Shown: piece after piece, positions 39,237-47,116 of the stretch
Numbering within the stretch: the first letter of the stretch is position 1
Layout of the letters: each line of letters starts with the position of its first letter
NCBI GenBank assembly: GCA_023663615.1
Contig: JAMPHA010000010.1
Span: 1 to 63,553 of the forward strand
Source of the DNA: DLAJ01 sp023663615
GTDB lineage: Bacteria > Bacillota > Clostridia > Lachnospirales > Lachnospiraceae
Direction: 5' to 3'
Length of the DNA stretch: 63,553 bases
The notes under the pieces: generated by a model
Told to the model about the DNA's origin: nothing
The model's input: only the letters and a program-made list of their open reading frames with translations
Database searches by the model: none
Program-made: the position numbers and the translations under genes

Positions 39237-41525
39237 ATGAAATACATCAACATCAACGAGGGGAAGCTGCATATTGTGTTCGGCATTACGGACGGCGGGC
39301 AGATCAAGCTTTTGCATTTTTCGGCGGCGGAGTTTGACGAGGGCAGGCTTTGCAAAGAGCCGCAGTTTATTGACGAAATGTTTCAGCTTGTGCAGGTCAA
39401 TTTTTCCGGCTATAACCGCCCTTACGAAAAGCACGGAAATAAGCATATCGTGACGGCGCCCGGCTACACGCTTGCCTACGAGGGCATGGAGGATACCCGC
39501 AATGCCGTCGGACGCAAACTCGTCATCCGGCAGAAGGATCAAGGAACGGGCGCGTATGTTGTGACGACGTGGCAGTTCTACGAGGGCACGCAGGTCGTCC
39601 GCATGTGGAACGAGGTGTTCAACGAGGGTGCGGAGACGCAGACGCTGGAATATCTTTCTTCTTTTTATTATGCAGGAATTGAAAAGGAGGGCGCCGCTTC
39701 CTCGGACGAAAAAATGGAACTGCGCATCTGCCATAACGGCTGGCAGAAAGAGATGAACTGGAAGACATATTCGTTTCCCGATTTGGGGCTTGGGCAGACG
39801 CAGCCGGTCGTGTACCAGCGCACGAGCAAAACAATCGAGGTGACGAACACGGGAAACTGGTCTACCAAGGAATATCTGCCGATGGGCTATCTTGCCAACA
39901 AAGAGGCGGACAGCGCGCTGTTTTGGCAGATTGAACATAACGGCTCGTGGCACTGGGAGATCGGTGACCAGAACCGGCATTTTTATGTGGCGGTGAGCGG
40001 ACCGACCGAGATTCAGTCGCACTGGTACAAGGTGCTCGAACCGGGGGATTCGTTCTGCACCGTTCCGGTGGCGGTCGGCGTCGCGTCGGCGGATTTTAAC
40101 GAGGCGATGGGAGAACTGACGAAATACCGCAGAAAGATCCGCAGACCGAATCGGGATAACGAAAACCTTCCGGTCATTTTTAACGACTACATGAACTGCC
40201 TGTTCGGCGATCCGACGAGCGAAAAAGAGTTTCCGCTCATTGACGCGGCGGCAGCGGCCGGCTGTGAATATTATGTGATCGACGCCGGCTGGTATGCGCC
40301 GGGCCTGTGGTGGGACAGCGTCGGCGAGTGGCAGGAATCGCGCGAACGGTTCCCGAACGGCATCCGCGAGGTGACCGACTATATCCGTCAAAAAGGCATG
40401 GTTCCGGGCGTCTGGTTGGAATTGGAAGTCATGGGCATCGAGTGTGAAAAAGCAAAGAGTGTGCCGGACGATTGGTTTTTTATCCGTCACGGAAAACGCG
40501 TGTATGACCGCAGCCGTTACCAGCTGGATTTCCGCAATCCGGCGGTTATCGACCATGTGGACGAAGTGGTGGACCGCGTCGTAAAAGAATACGGCGTGGG
40601 TTACATTAAAATGGATTACAATATCGAGCCGGGTATCGGAACGGAGTTGTACGCAGACAGTGTGGGCGATGGGCTGATGCAGCATGAAAAGGCGTATCTG
40701 GACTGGCTGGATGATGTGTTTACCCGCTATCCCGATCTGGTGATCGAGAACTGCGGGAGCGGCGGTCTGCGCATCGACTACGCGCTGCTTTCGCGCTACA
40801 GCATCCAATCCACGTCCGACCAGGAGGATTATATTAACTATGCGACGATCGCGGCAAACGCGGCGGCGGGCGTAACGCCGGAACAGGCGGCGGTCTGGTC
40901 GTACCCGCAGCGGGAGGGAACACCGGAGGAAAAAGGTTCTCTCCGGGAACAGGCTGACATCTTGGAAGAAACCGTTTATAATATGGTAAACGCCATGCTT
41001 TTGCGCATCCACCAGAGCGGACATTTGGCGGAGCTTTCCGCCGAACGCTTTGCGCTGGTAAAAGAAGGAATTACCTACTATAAATCCATCCGCGCGGACA
41101 TTCGGCGGGCGCTGCCGTACTGGCCGCTCGGAACGGCGGACAGCCGCGACAGCCTGCTTTCGTCGGTGCTTGTCACGGAGGAGAAACTCTATGCGGCGGT
41201 GTGGCGCAGGGGCGGAACCGAGGGACGGGTGGTACTGCCGCTTGCGGATGCGTTTCACGGAAAGCGCCCGGTGGAGGTGCGGTGTGCCTATCCGGCGGAC
41301 GTCCGGGCAGAGCAGGACGGACAAGGCGCGCAGAGCGTCCAGACAGAGCAGGATGGACAGGGCGCGCAGAACGCACAGGCAGAGCAGGACGGACAGAGTG
41401 CGTGGAATGCGCGGTGCACGCAGAATCTTCCCTGCAATTTTGACATTAACCCCGTGACGGGCGAGTTGACCGTGGATTTGCCGAAACCCGTTATGGCGAG
41501 GATTTTTGAGATCACGCTGCGCTGA
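39237..41525 (+). CDS. Divergent GH36-family alpha-galactosidase
   Basis: A second clan GH-D enzyme of 762 residues, distant from its neighbour. The barrel shows VIDAGWYAPG, GVWLELEVMG, the nucleophile D460 in YIKMDYN, ENCGSGG and acid/base D528 in SIQSTSDQEDY. The N-terminal sandwich is present. It may act on another alpha-galactoside or on longer chains. Near the C-terminus a Glu/Gln/Asp/Gly-rich insertion with three 12-residue repeats (about 691-726) interrupts the final beta domain. GGAGG precedes ATG 39237, 1 bp after the previous stop. The stop codon lies inside a 22-bp tandem repeat. Confidence 0.88.
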   Translation: MKYININEGKLHIVFGITDGGQIKLLHFSAAEFDEGRLCKEPQFIDEMFQLVQVNFSGYNRPYEKHGNKHIVTAPGYTLAYEGMEDTRNAVGRKLVIRQKDQGTGAYVVTTWQFYEGTQVVRMWNEVFNEGAETQTLEYLSSFYYAGIEKEGAASSDEKMELRICHNGWQKEMNWKTYSFPDLGLGQTQPVVYQRTSKTIEVTNTGNWSTKEYLPMGYLANKEADSALFWQIEHNGSWHWEIGDQNRHFYVAVSGPTEIQSHWYKVLEPGDSFCTVPVAVGVASADFNEAMGELTKYRRKIRRPNRDNENLPVIFNDYMNCLFGDPTSEKEFPLIDAAAAAGCEYYVIDAGWYAPGLWWDSVGEWQESRERFPNGIREVTDYIRQKGMVPGVWLELEVMGIECEKAKSVPDDWFFIRHGKRVYDRSRYQLDFRNPAVIDHVDEVVDRVVKEYGVGYIKMDYNIEPGIGTELYADSVGDGLMQHEKAYLDWLDDVFTRYPDLVIENCGSGGLRIDYALLSRYSIQSTSDQEDYINYATIAANAAAGVTPEQAAVWSYPQREGTPEEKGSLREQADILEETVYNMVNAMLLRIHQSGHLAELSAERFALVKEGITYYKSIRADIRRALPYWPLGTADSRDSLLSSVLVTEEKLYAAVWRRGGTEGRVVLPLADAFHGKRPVEVRCAYPADVRAEQDGQGAQSVQTEQDGQGAQNAQAEQDGQSAWNARCTQNLPCNFDINPVTGELTVDLPKPVMARIFEITLR
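41307..41414 (+). repeat. In-frame 36-bp tandem repeat in the second GH36 gene
   Basis: Copies start at 41307, 41343 and 41379. They encode AEQDGQGAQSVQ, TEQDGQGAQNAQ and AEQDGQSAWNAR. Confidence 0.92.
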
Positions 41526-41573
41526 GGATGAGATCGTGTTGCGCTGAGGATGAGATCACGCTGCGATAAAAAG
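41508..41573 (+). repeat. 22-bp tandem repeat across the GH36 stop codon
   Basis: GAGATC begins units at 41508, 41530 and 41552 (GAGATCACGCTGCGCTGAGG and close variants). The first unit holds the last codons and the TGA; the others are copies of the gene end in non-coding DNA. Confidence 0.9.
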
Positions 41574-41627
41574 AAAGACAGCGGCATGCTTAGAAAAATG
41601 CAATCAAAATGAAGGAGGACACACGAC

Positions 41628-42815
41628 ATGGCAATGGCACAGGAAATCAGGGAGCACTTGTGCGACCGCATCATCCCGTTCTGGAAACGGATGCGGGACG
41701 ACGAACACGGAGGCTATTACGGTTACATGGATTTTGACCTGAATGTGGATAAAAAGGCGGTGAAAGGCTGCATCTTAAACAGCCGTATCACATGGTTTTT
41801 TGCGAATGCCTACACGCTCTTAAAGGACGAATCGCTCCTTGACGAGGCGCGGCACGGTTATGAGTTTCTGAGAGATTTCTGCATGGACAAAGAAAACGGC
41901 GGTATCTTTTGGTCGATGACCTGCGACGGCAAGCCGGAGGATTCCACGAAACATACGTACAATCAGGCATTTGCGATCTATGCACTTTCTTCTTATTATG
42001 AAGCGAGCGGCGACAAAGAAGCGCTTGCCATGGCGTACGACCTGTTCCACGTCATCGAGGAACGCTGCACGGACGAGCTTGGCTATAAGGAAGCGTTCAA
42101 CCTGCGGTTCGAGGAGGTCGAGAACGACAAGCTTTCCGAGAACGGCGTGATCGCGGAAAAGACCATGAACACGCTGCTCCATGTGTTCGAGGGCTACACG
42201 GAGCTTTACCGTGTCGATCACAGCCCGGAGGTGAAAGAAAGACTGACATGGATCATGGATACGTTTGCCGACCATATGTATAATCCTGAGCGGCACCGTC
42301 AGGAAGTGTTCTTTGACCGCGAATATCATACGCTCATCGACCTGCATTCCTACGGGCATGACATTGAGACGGCGTGGCTGATCGACCGCGGCGTCGCAGT
42401 CATCAACGAGCCGCGTTATGCGGAAAAAATGACGCCGATCACAAAGGATTTAACGGCGCAGATCTACAAGACCGCGTTCGACGGACATTCCCTGCACAAC
42501 GAATGCGAGCGCGGCGTTGTCAATACGTCCCGCATTTGGTGGGTGCAGGCGGAGACGGTCGTCGGCTTCCTGAACGGCTATCAGATGGATCCGTCCAAAA
42601 AAGAATATCTGGAAGCGGCGCGTTCCGAGTGGGCGTACATCAAGGAGCATCTGATCGATCCGCGCACGGATTCCGAGTGGTTCTGGGAAGTGGACATCGA
42701 GGGAAAGCCCGCGAGCAGAAAGCCGATCGTGGAGCCGTGGAAATGCCCGTATCACAACGGACGGATGTGCTTTGAGGTCATCCGCCGCGCAGAAAAACTG
42801 GACGTGGAACTGTAA
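41628..42815 (+). CDS. AGE-family mannobiose/cellobiose 2-epimerase
   Basis: Converts beta-1,4-mannobiose to mannosyl-glucose (or cellobiose to glucosyl-mannose) by epimerising C2 of the reducing sugar. It is an (alpha/alpha)6 barrel of 395 residues with the catalytic histidines at about H185 (NTLLHVFEGY), H244 (SYGHDIETAW) and H376 (KCPYHNGRMC). Its place directly before a GH130 phosphorylase supports mannobiose as substrate. GGAGG lies 11 nt before the ATG. The 102-bp gap before it contains a tandem repeat. Confidence 0.93.
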   Translation: MAMAQEIREHLCDRIIPFWKRMRDDEHGGYYGYMDFDLNVDKKAVKGCILNSRITWFFANAYTLLKDESLLDEARHGYEFLRDFCMDKENGGIFWSMTCDGKPEDSTKHTYNQAFAIYALSSYYEASGDKEALAMAYDLFHVIEERCTDELGYKEAFNLRFEEVENDKLSENGVIAEKTMNTLLHVFEGYTELYRVDHSPEVKERLTWIMDTFADHMYNPERHRQEVFFDREYHTLIDLHSYGHDIETAWLIDRGVAVINEPRYAEKMTPITKDLTAQIYKTAFDGHSLHNECERGVVNTSRIWWVQAETVVGFLNGYQMDPSKKEYLEAARSEWAYIKEHLIDPRTDSEWFWEVDIEGKPASRKPIVEPWKCPYHNGRMCFEVIRRAEKLDVEL

Positions 42816-42909
42816 CCGTCCGATTTGAAAGCTATATCTTCTGTACATTCACAGGCGCTGGGAAAGTGTCCTGTAGCTGCATTCATTTTATGAAATAAGG
42901 AGGAAACCT

Positions 42910-44082
42910 ATGTTACACGAGCAGTATTATGTGGAGCTTGCCAAGCAGAACAAGCTTCTCGAAAGAAAAAATGTAAAGAGCGATCTGTATAACGGCATTT
43001 ATGACCGTTATCAGTATCCGGTCTTAACGAGCGGGCATATCCCGCTTTCATGGCGCTATGACTTAAACCCAGAGACGAATCCGTATTTTATGGAGCGCCT
43101 CGGCATCAATGCCGTCATGAACTCCGGCGCGATCGAGTTAAACGGGAAGTTCTATCTGGTGGCAAGAATCGAGGGCAACGACAGAAAATCCTTCTTTGGC
43201 GTTGCGGAGAGCGATAACGGGATCGACGGATTCCGGTTCTGGGATTATCCGATTCTGTTAGACGACACCTGTCCGGAAGAGACGAATGTGTATGATATGC
43301 GCTTAACGAAGCATGAGGACGGTTATATTTACGGCGTGTTCTGCTCCGAGAGCAAGGATACGACCGTAAACGACCTGTCCGCGGCGGTCGCGGCAGCAGG
43401 CATTGTGAGAACGAAGGACTTAAAGAAGTGGGAGCGGCTGGACAACCTAAAGACCTTAAATTCCCCCCAGCAGAGAAACGTCGTACTGCACCCGGAGTTC
43501 GTGAACGGGAAGTATGCGTTCTATACAAGACCGATGGATGATTTTATCGACACCGGTTCCGGCGGCGGCGTCGGCTTCGGATTGTGCGACGATATTACGC
43601 ATGCGGTCATTGATGAGGAGATCATCACAAGCAAGCGCAAATATCATACGATCACGGAGGCGAAGAACGGCGCGGGCGCGGTGCCGATCAAGACGCCGAA
43701 GGGCTGGATTCACATTGCGCACGGCGTACGCAACACGGCGGCAGGTCTGCGCTATGTCATTTATGCGTTTGCGACGGACTTAAACGATCCCTCGAAGGTC
43801 ATTGCGGAGCCGTCCGGCTTGCTGATCGGACCGCATGGAAAAGAGCGCGTCGGAGACGTGAGCAATGTCGTATTCACAAACGGCGCGATCGCAAGGAAGA
43901 ACGGCGACGTTTATATTTATTACGCGTCCAGCGATACGAGAATGCATGTGGCGACCACGACGATCGACCGGCTGATAGACTATGTATTTCACACGCCGGA
44001 AGATCCGGGACGTTCCGTGGAATGCGTGGCACAGCGCTGCGAGCTGATCCGGAAGAATCTGGAATTTCTGAGCAGGCAGTAG
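42910..44082 (+). CDS. GH130 4-O-beta-D-mannosyl-D-glucose phosphorylase
   Basis: Phosphorolyses mannosyl-glucose to mannose-1-phosphate and glucose, saving one ATP. The 390-residue length and sequence fit subfamily GH130_1: GHIPLSWRYDLN near the start, the likely general acid D129 in NVYDMRLTKHED, and phosphate-binding residues in the HPEFVNGKYAFYTRP and KYHTITEAKNGAGA regions. It completes the epimerase-phosphorylase route for mannobiose. AAGGAGG precedes the ATG. A terminator follows. Confidence 0.94.
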   Translation: MLHEQYYVELAKQNKLLERKNVKSDLYNGIYDRYQYPVLTSGHIPLSWRYDLNPETNPYFMERLGINAVMNSGAIELNGKFYLVARIEGNDRKSFFGVAESDNGIDGFRFWDYPILLDDTCPEETNVYDMRLTKHEDGYIYGVFCSESKDTTVNDLSAAVAAAGIVRTKDLKKWERLDNLKTLNSPQQRNVVLHPEFVNGKYAFYTRPMDDFIDTGSGGGVGFGLCDDITHAVIDEEIITSKRKYHTITEAKNGAGAVPIKTPKGWIHIAHGVRNTAAGLRYVIYAFATDLNDPSKVIAEPSGLLIGPHGKERVGDVSNVVFTNGAIARKNGDVYIYYASSDTRMHVATTTIDRLIDYVFHTPEDPGRSVECVAQRCELIRKNLEFLSRQ

Positions 44083-44165
44083 GCGGTAGGCAGGTGCGGA
44101 AACGTACTTCTGAAAGAAACAGACACGGAAGCATACTTTGCAATAAACAGGCGTATAAGCGTATG

Positions 44166-44234
44166 AAAACGGGCGGCTGCGAAACACACACGAATATCAA
44201 TCGTGGAGAGGTTGCGCAGCTGCCTGTTTTGTTG
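44166..44234 (+). terminator. Terminator of the cytosolic mannan operon
   Basis: A stem of 16 pairs (two G-U) between 44166-44181 and 44215-44230, AAAACGGGCGGCTGCG against CGCAGCTGCCTGTTTT, followed by GTTGTT. Confidence 0.75.
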
Positions 44235-44640
44235 TTAAGGAGTGCCGGTATCGGGAATCATCTGCATGAAAGTATTGTCTGTCAGACATGGAATCTTTCG
44301 TCATAAGCAAATTGTCAATAGTAATTTAAGTAAAAAATGAAGGGCATATTTTATACATTTTTTACAAATCGACAGAAAAAAAACATAAATACTTGTAAAG
44401 TTGCATAGGAAAGAGTAGTATAGTAACAAGACGAGTCTATCATTTTGCATATTTTTGCGCGCATTTTTAGGAAAAAAGCTGATGGGCGCTAAAATCAAGG
44501 CTTATGCGGAGAAACTTAAATTTACCTAAAAAATCATAAGAATTTAAGTAACAGACGAATGAAAAGTAAGCTAAAAAAGACACCGGGATAAAGTAAAAGC
44601 AAACAAAAATGAAGTAAGAACAAGTCAGCGGGTGACGGGA
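44235..44640. other. AT-rich upstream region of the mannanase gene
   Basis: About 400 bp without a gene. It is strongly AT-rich, with the 11-mer AATTTAAGTAA at 44323 and again at 44544, and a possible promoter around TTGTAA...TATAGT (44394-44420) with non-ideal spacing. The region probably carries the controls of the mannanase/importer run, but I cannot define an operator. Confidence 0.45.
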
Positions 44641-46212
44641 ATGAAGAAGAAAGCGGCTGCGTTTTTGATAGGATGCATATTGACGGCGGCGCTTGCCGGA
44701 TGCGGCGCGGGAAAAGACAGCGCGGGCGGACAAGCGGATGGAACCGGCGGAACGGGAAACGGACAGGAAGCCGACAACGCGGACGGGCAGGAAGCGGACA
44801 GCGCTCCCGTACAGCGGGCGGTTGTCGGCGAATACGAGGCGGAGGACGGAAGCTTTACAGGCAATGTCCGGGCGGGCAGCAGCGTGGAAGGCTATTCGGG
44901 TTCCGGCTATGCGGAAGGGTTTGAAGAGGACGGCGACGTCTGTACGATCACCGTACATATTGAGACAGACGGATTTTACGATCTGGCATTTACCCATGCA
45001 CAGCTTGGCGGGTACAAGGAGAATAAGGTGACGCTTGACGGGAGCGACATTGGTTTTTTTGCAAGTGAGACAACGGCGTTTGCCACAACGGAATTGGAAC
45101 GCATTTACATGGAGGCGGGCGATCATGAGATCGGCGTTGTCAAATACTGGGGCTATATTGCGCTTGATAAAATGACGGTATACGAAAGTCCCGAACTGGG
45201 GGCGGATTTTTATCAGGTGTCGGCGAAGCTGGTCAACGAGAACGCGGACGACTGCGCAAAACGCCTGATGAGCTATCTTTGCGACAACTATGGAACGAAC
45301 GTCCTGACGGGACAGTACTGCGACACGGGACTGTACGGCAAAGAAACGGCCTGTATCTGGAAAGAAACAGGGAAATTTCCGGCGGTCGTCGGTCTGGATA
45401 TGATCGAGTATTCTCCGTCCCGCGTAGCGAATGGAAGCAGCAGCAATGCCGTCGAGTATGCGAAACAGGCTTGGGAGGAAGGCGCCATCGTTACGATGTG
45501 CTGGCATTGGAACGCGCCGGTTGATTATCTGACGGGCACATGGTACAGCGGGTTTTATAAAGAACACACAAACATTGATCTTGACGCGATTATGAACGGC
45601 GAGGATGAAGCGGGCATGGAGGCGCTGCTCTCGGATATGGATGTCATCGCCTCCGAGTTAAAGGAATTGCAGGAAGCGGGTGTACCGATCCTGTGGAGAC
45701 CGCTTCACGAGGCGAGCGGCGGATGGTTTTGGTGGGGCGACTGCGAGGCGCAGTCCTGTATCGCGCTGTACCGCCTTATGTATGATAAGTTTACGAATGA
45801 ATACGGGTTGAACAATCTCATTTGGGTATGGAACGGACAGGACGCCGAATGGTATCCGGGTGATGATGTGGTCGATATTGTCGGTATCGATATTTACGCC
45901 GGCGAACATCAATACAGTTCGCAGATCGCGACATTCCTTGAGGTCAACCGTTATGCGGGCGGTAAAAAGATGGTCGTTCTCTCCGAGAACGGAACGATCC
46001 CGGATCCGGATCTCATGATCAGAGACGGCGCCATGTGGGGATTTTTCGCGACATGGGGCGGCGATTTTGTCGCAGGTTCGGGCGCCGTCAACAATTACTC
46101 CGAGACTTATACGGAGGCGGATGTCTTAAAACGGGTATATGAGCACGAGCATATGATCACGCTCGACGAGCTCCCCGATCTGACGACCTACCCGATCAGG
46201 GAGGATGCGTAA
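44641..46212 (+). CDS. GH26 endo-beta-mannanase lipoprotein with CBM35-like domain
   Basis: Surface enzyme that cuts mannan into oligosaccharides for uptake. A lipoprotein signal ends LAGC (Cys21). A low-complexity Gly/Asp/Gln/Glu linker (22-58) leads to a CBM35-like beta-sandwich (about 62-182, starting GEYEAEDGSF and ending DKMTVY). The GH26 barrel spans about 190-515 with acid/base E357 in WRPLHEASGGWFWW and nucleophile E449 in VVLSENG. ATG 44641 is preferred; GTG 44632 is in frame. The next gene starts 3 bp after its stop. It provides the external step for the cytosolic enzymes at 34-44 kb. Confidence 0.94.
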   Translation: MKKKAAAFLIGCILTAALAGCGAGKDSAGGQADGTGGTGNGQEADNADGQEADSAPVQRAVVGEYEAEDGSFTGNVRAGSSVEGYSGSGYAEGFEEDGDVCTITVHIETDGFYDLAFTHAQLGGYKENKVTLDGSDIGFFASETTAFATTELERIYMEAGDHEIGVVKYWGYIALDKMTVYESPELGADFYQVSAKLVNENADDCAKRLMSYLCDNYGTNVLTGQYCDTGLYGKETACIWKETGKFPAVVGLDMIEYSPSRVANGSSSNAVEYAKQAWEEGAIVTMCWHWNAPVDYLTGTWYSGFYKEHTNIDLDAIMNGEDEAGMEALLSDMDVIASELKELQEAGVPILWRPLHEASGGWFWWGDCEAQSCIALYRLMYDKFTNEYGLNNLIWVWNGQDAEWYPGDDVVDIVGIDIYAGEHQYSSQIATFLEVNRYAGGKKMVVLSENGTIPDPDLMIRDGAMWGFFATWGGDFVAGSGAVNNYSETYTEADVLKRVYEHEHMITLDELPDLTTYPIREDA

Positions 46213-46215
46213 CGG

Positions 46216-46929
46216 ATGGGAGAGCATACGAATCACGATCCCGGAGGCGGGACGCCGCAGGAACCGGAAAATAAAGAGCAGAAGCCGAAACGAAAAATAC
46301 TCGGCTCGGAGGGCGAACTGATCTATGTCATGACGAAGATCGGACAGATCATCATTCTGAATCTCTTGTGGCTGGCATCCTGCATCCCGATCTTTACGAT
46401 CGGTACGGCGACGACGTCCCTCTACTATGCGATGATGAAGAATATCCGCAGGAACCGGAGTTATCCGACGACGGAATATTTTGCTTCCTTTAAGCGGACG
46501 TTTGTAAGTGGCAGCATTTTGACGGTGGGACTGGGTATATGGCTCTTTGTGCTTTATCACCTTTGGACGATTGCGCTGGAACAGGGAACGGAAATGAGTG
46601 CTTTTTTGGGACGTACCTATATCGCTCTGGCGGTTGTGACGGCGGGGATCGCGGTTTATCTGTTTCCGGTTTTGTCCCGTTTTACGATGAAACTTTCCTC
46701 CATGGTGAAGCTGGCGTTTGTCATGGCAGTGCGGTACCTTGGATTTACAATACTGATCGTTGCGGGAACGGGCGGGCTTGCATGGCTGATTTTCCGCTAT
46801 CTGCCCATGCCGACGATTTTCTTCCTGCCGGGAATGTGGTGTTATGTATGTACGTTCCTGATCGAGCGGGCATTGCGAAAATACATGCCGGCGCCGGACG
46901 GGAACGAAGACGCATGGTACTATGAATAG
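46216..46929 (+). CDS. DUF624 (YesL-like) membrane protein
   Basis: A 237-residue membrane protein with about five hydrophobic segments and the family start pattern NLLWLASCIPIFTIGTATTS, then YYAMMKNIRRN. DUF624 proteins such as YesL sit in sugar-degradation operons of Firmicutes and are thought to assist transport, without a proven role. A charged N-terminal tail of about 30 residues precedes the first segment. It overlaps functionally with the mannanase gene (3-bp gap). Confidence 0.88.
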   Translation: MGEHTNHDPGGGTPQEPENKEQKPKRKILGSEGELIYVMTKIGQIIILNLLWLASCIPIFTIGTATTSLYYAMMKNIRRNRSYPTTEYFASFKRTFVSGSILTVGLGIWLFVLYHLWTIALEQGTEMSAFLGRTYIALAVVTAGIAVYLFPVLSRFTMKLSSMVKLAFVMAVRYLGFTILIVAGTGGLAWLIFRYLPMPTIFFLPGMWCYVCTFLIERALRKYMPAPDGNEDAWYYE

Positions 46930-46933
46930 AAAA

Positions 46934-47002
46934 GCGGGGTCTTTTTGGAGAAAACCCGCAAAGTAAAGTAAATAAAAACGCAAAGAAGAGGACCTCTTCT
47001 TT
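46934..47002 (+). other. Two hairpins after the DUF624 gene
   Basis: GCGGG...CCCGC (46934-46959) is followed by AAAGAAGAG-GAC-CTCTTCTTT (46982-47002, 9 perfect pairs, 3-nt loop). The second is followed by only a short pyrimidine stretch. They may terminate or process the upstream message. Confidence 0.6.
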
Positions 47003-47003
47003 C

Positions 47004-47041
47004 TTTAGTATCAAATACTCTAAAGAGTATTTGATACTAAA
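47004..47041. repeat. Perfect 17-bp inverted repeat
   Basis: TTTAGTATCAAATACTC, a TAAA loop, and the exact reverse complement. There is no T-run, so it is not a classic terminator. It lies 75 bp before the large binding-protein start. Confidence 0.9.
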
Positions 47042-47116
47042 TGTGGTGAGAGATAAGAAGCAGAGGGCGGTGTCCACGATTCAAATTTGCAGGTGATAGA
47101 AAGGCTGGGTATCAAC

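Noticed and set aside
39051..41324. 757-codon open frame on the - strand
   Set aside because: It is antisense to the two GH36 genes, with the same Arg/His-rich composition and no recognisable motif.
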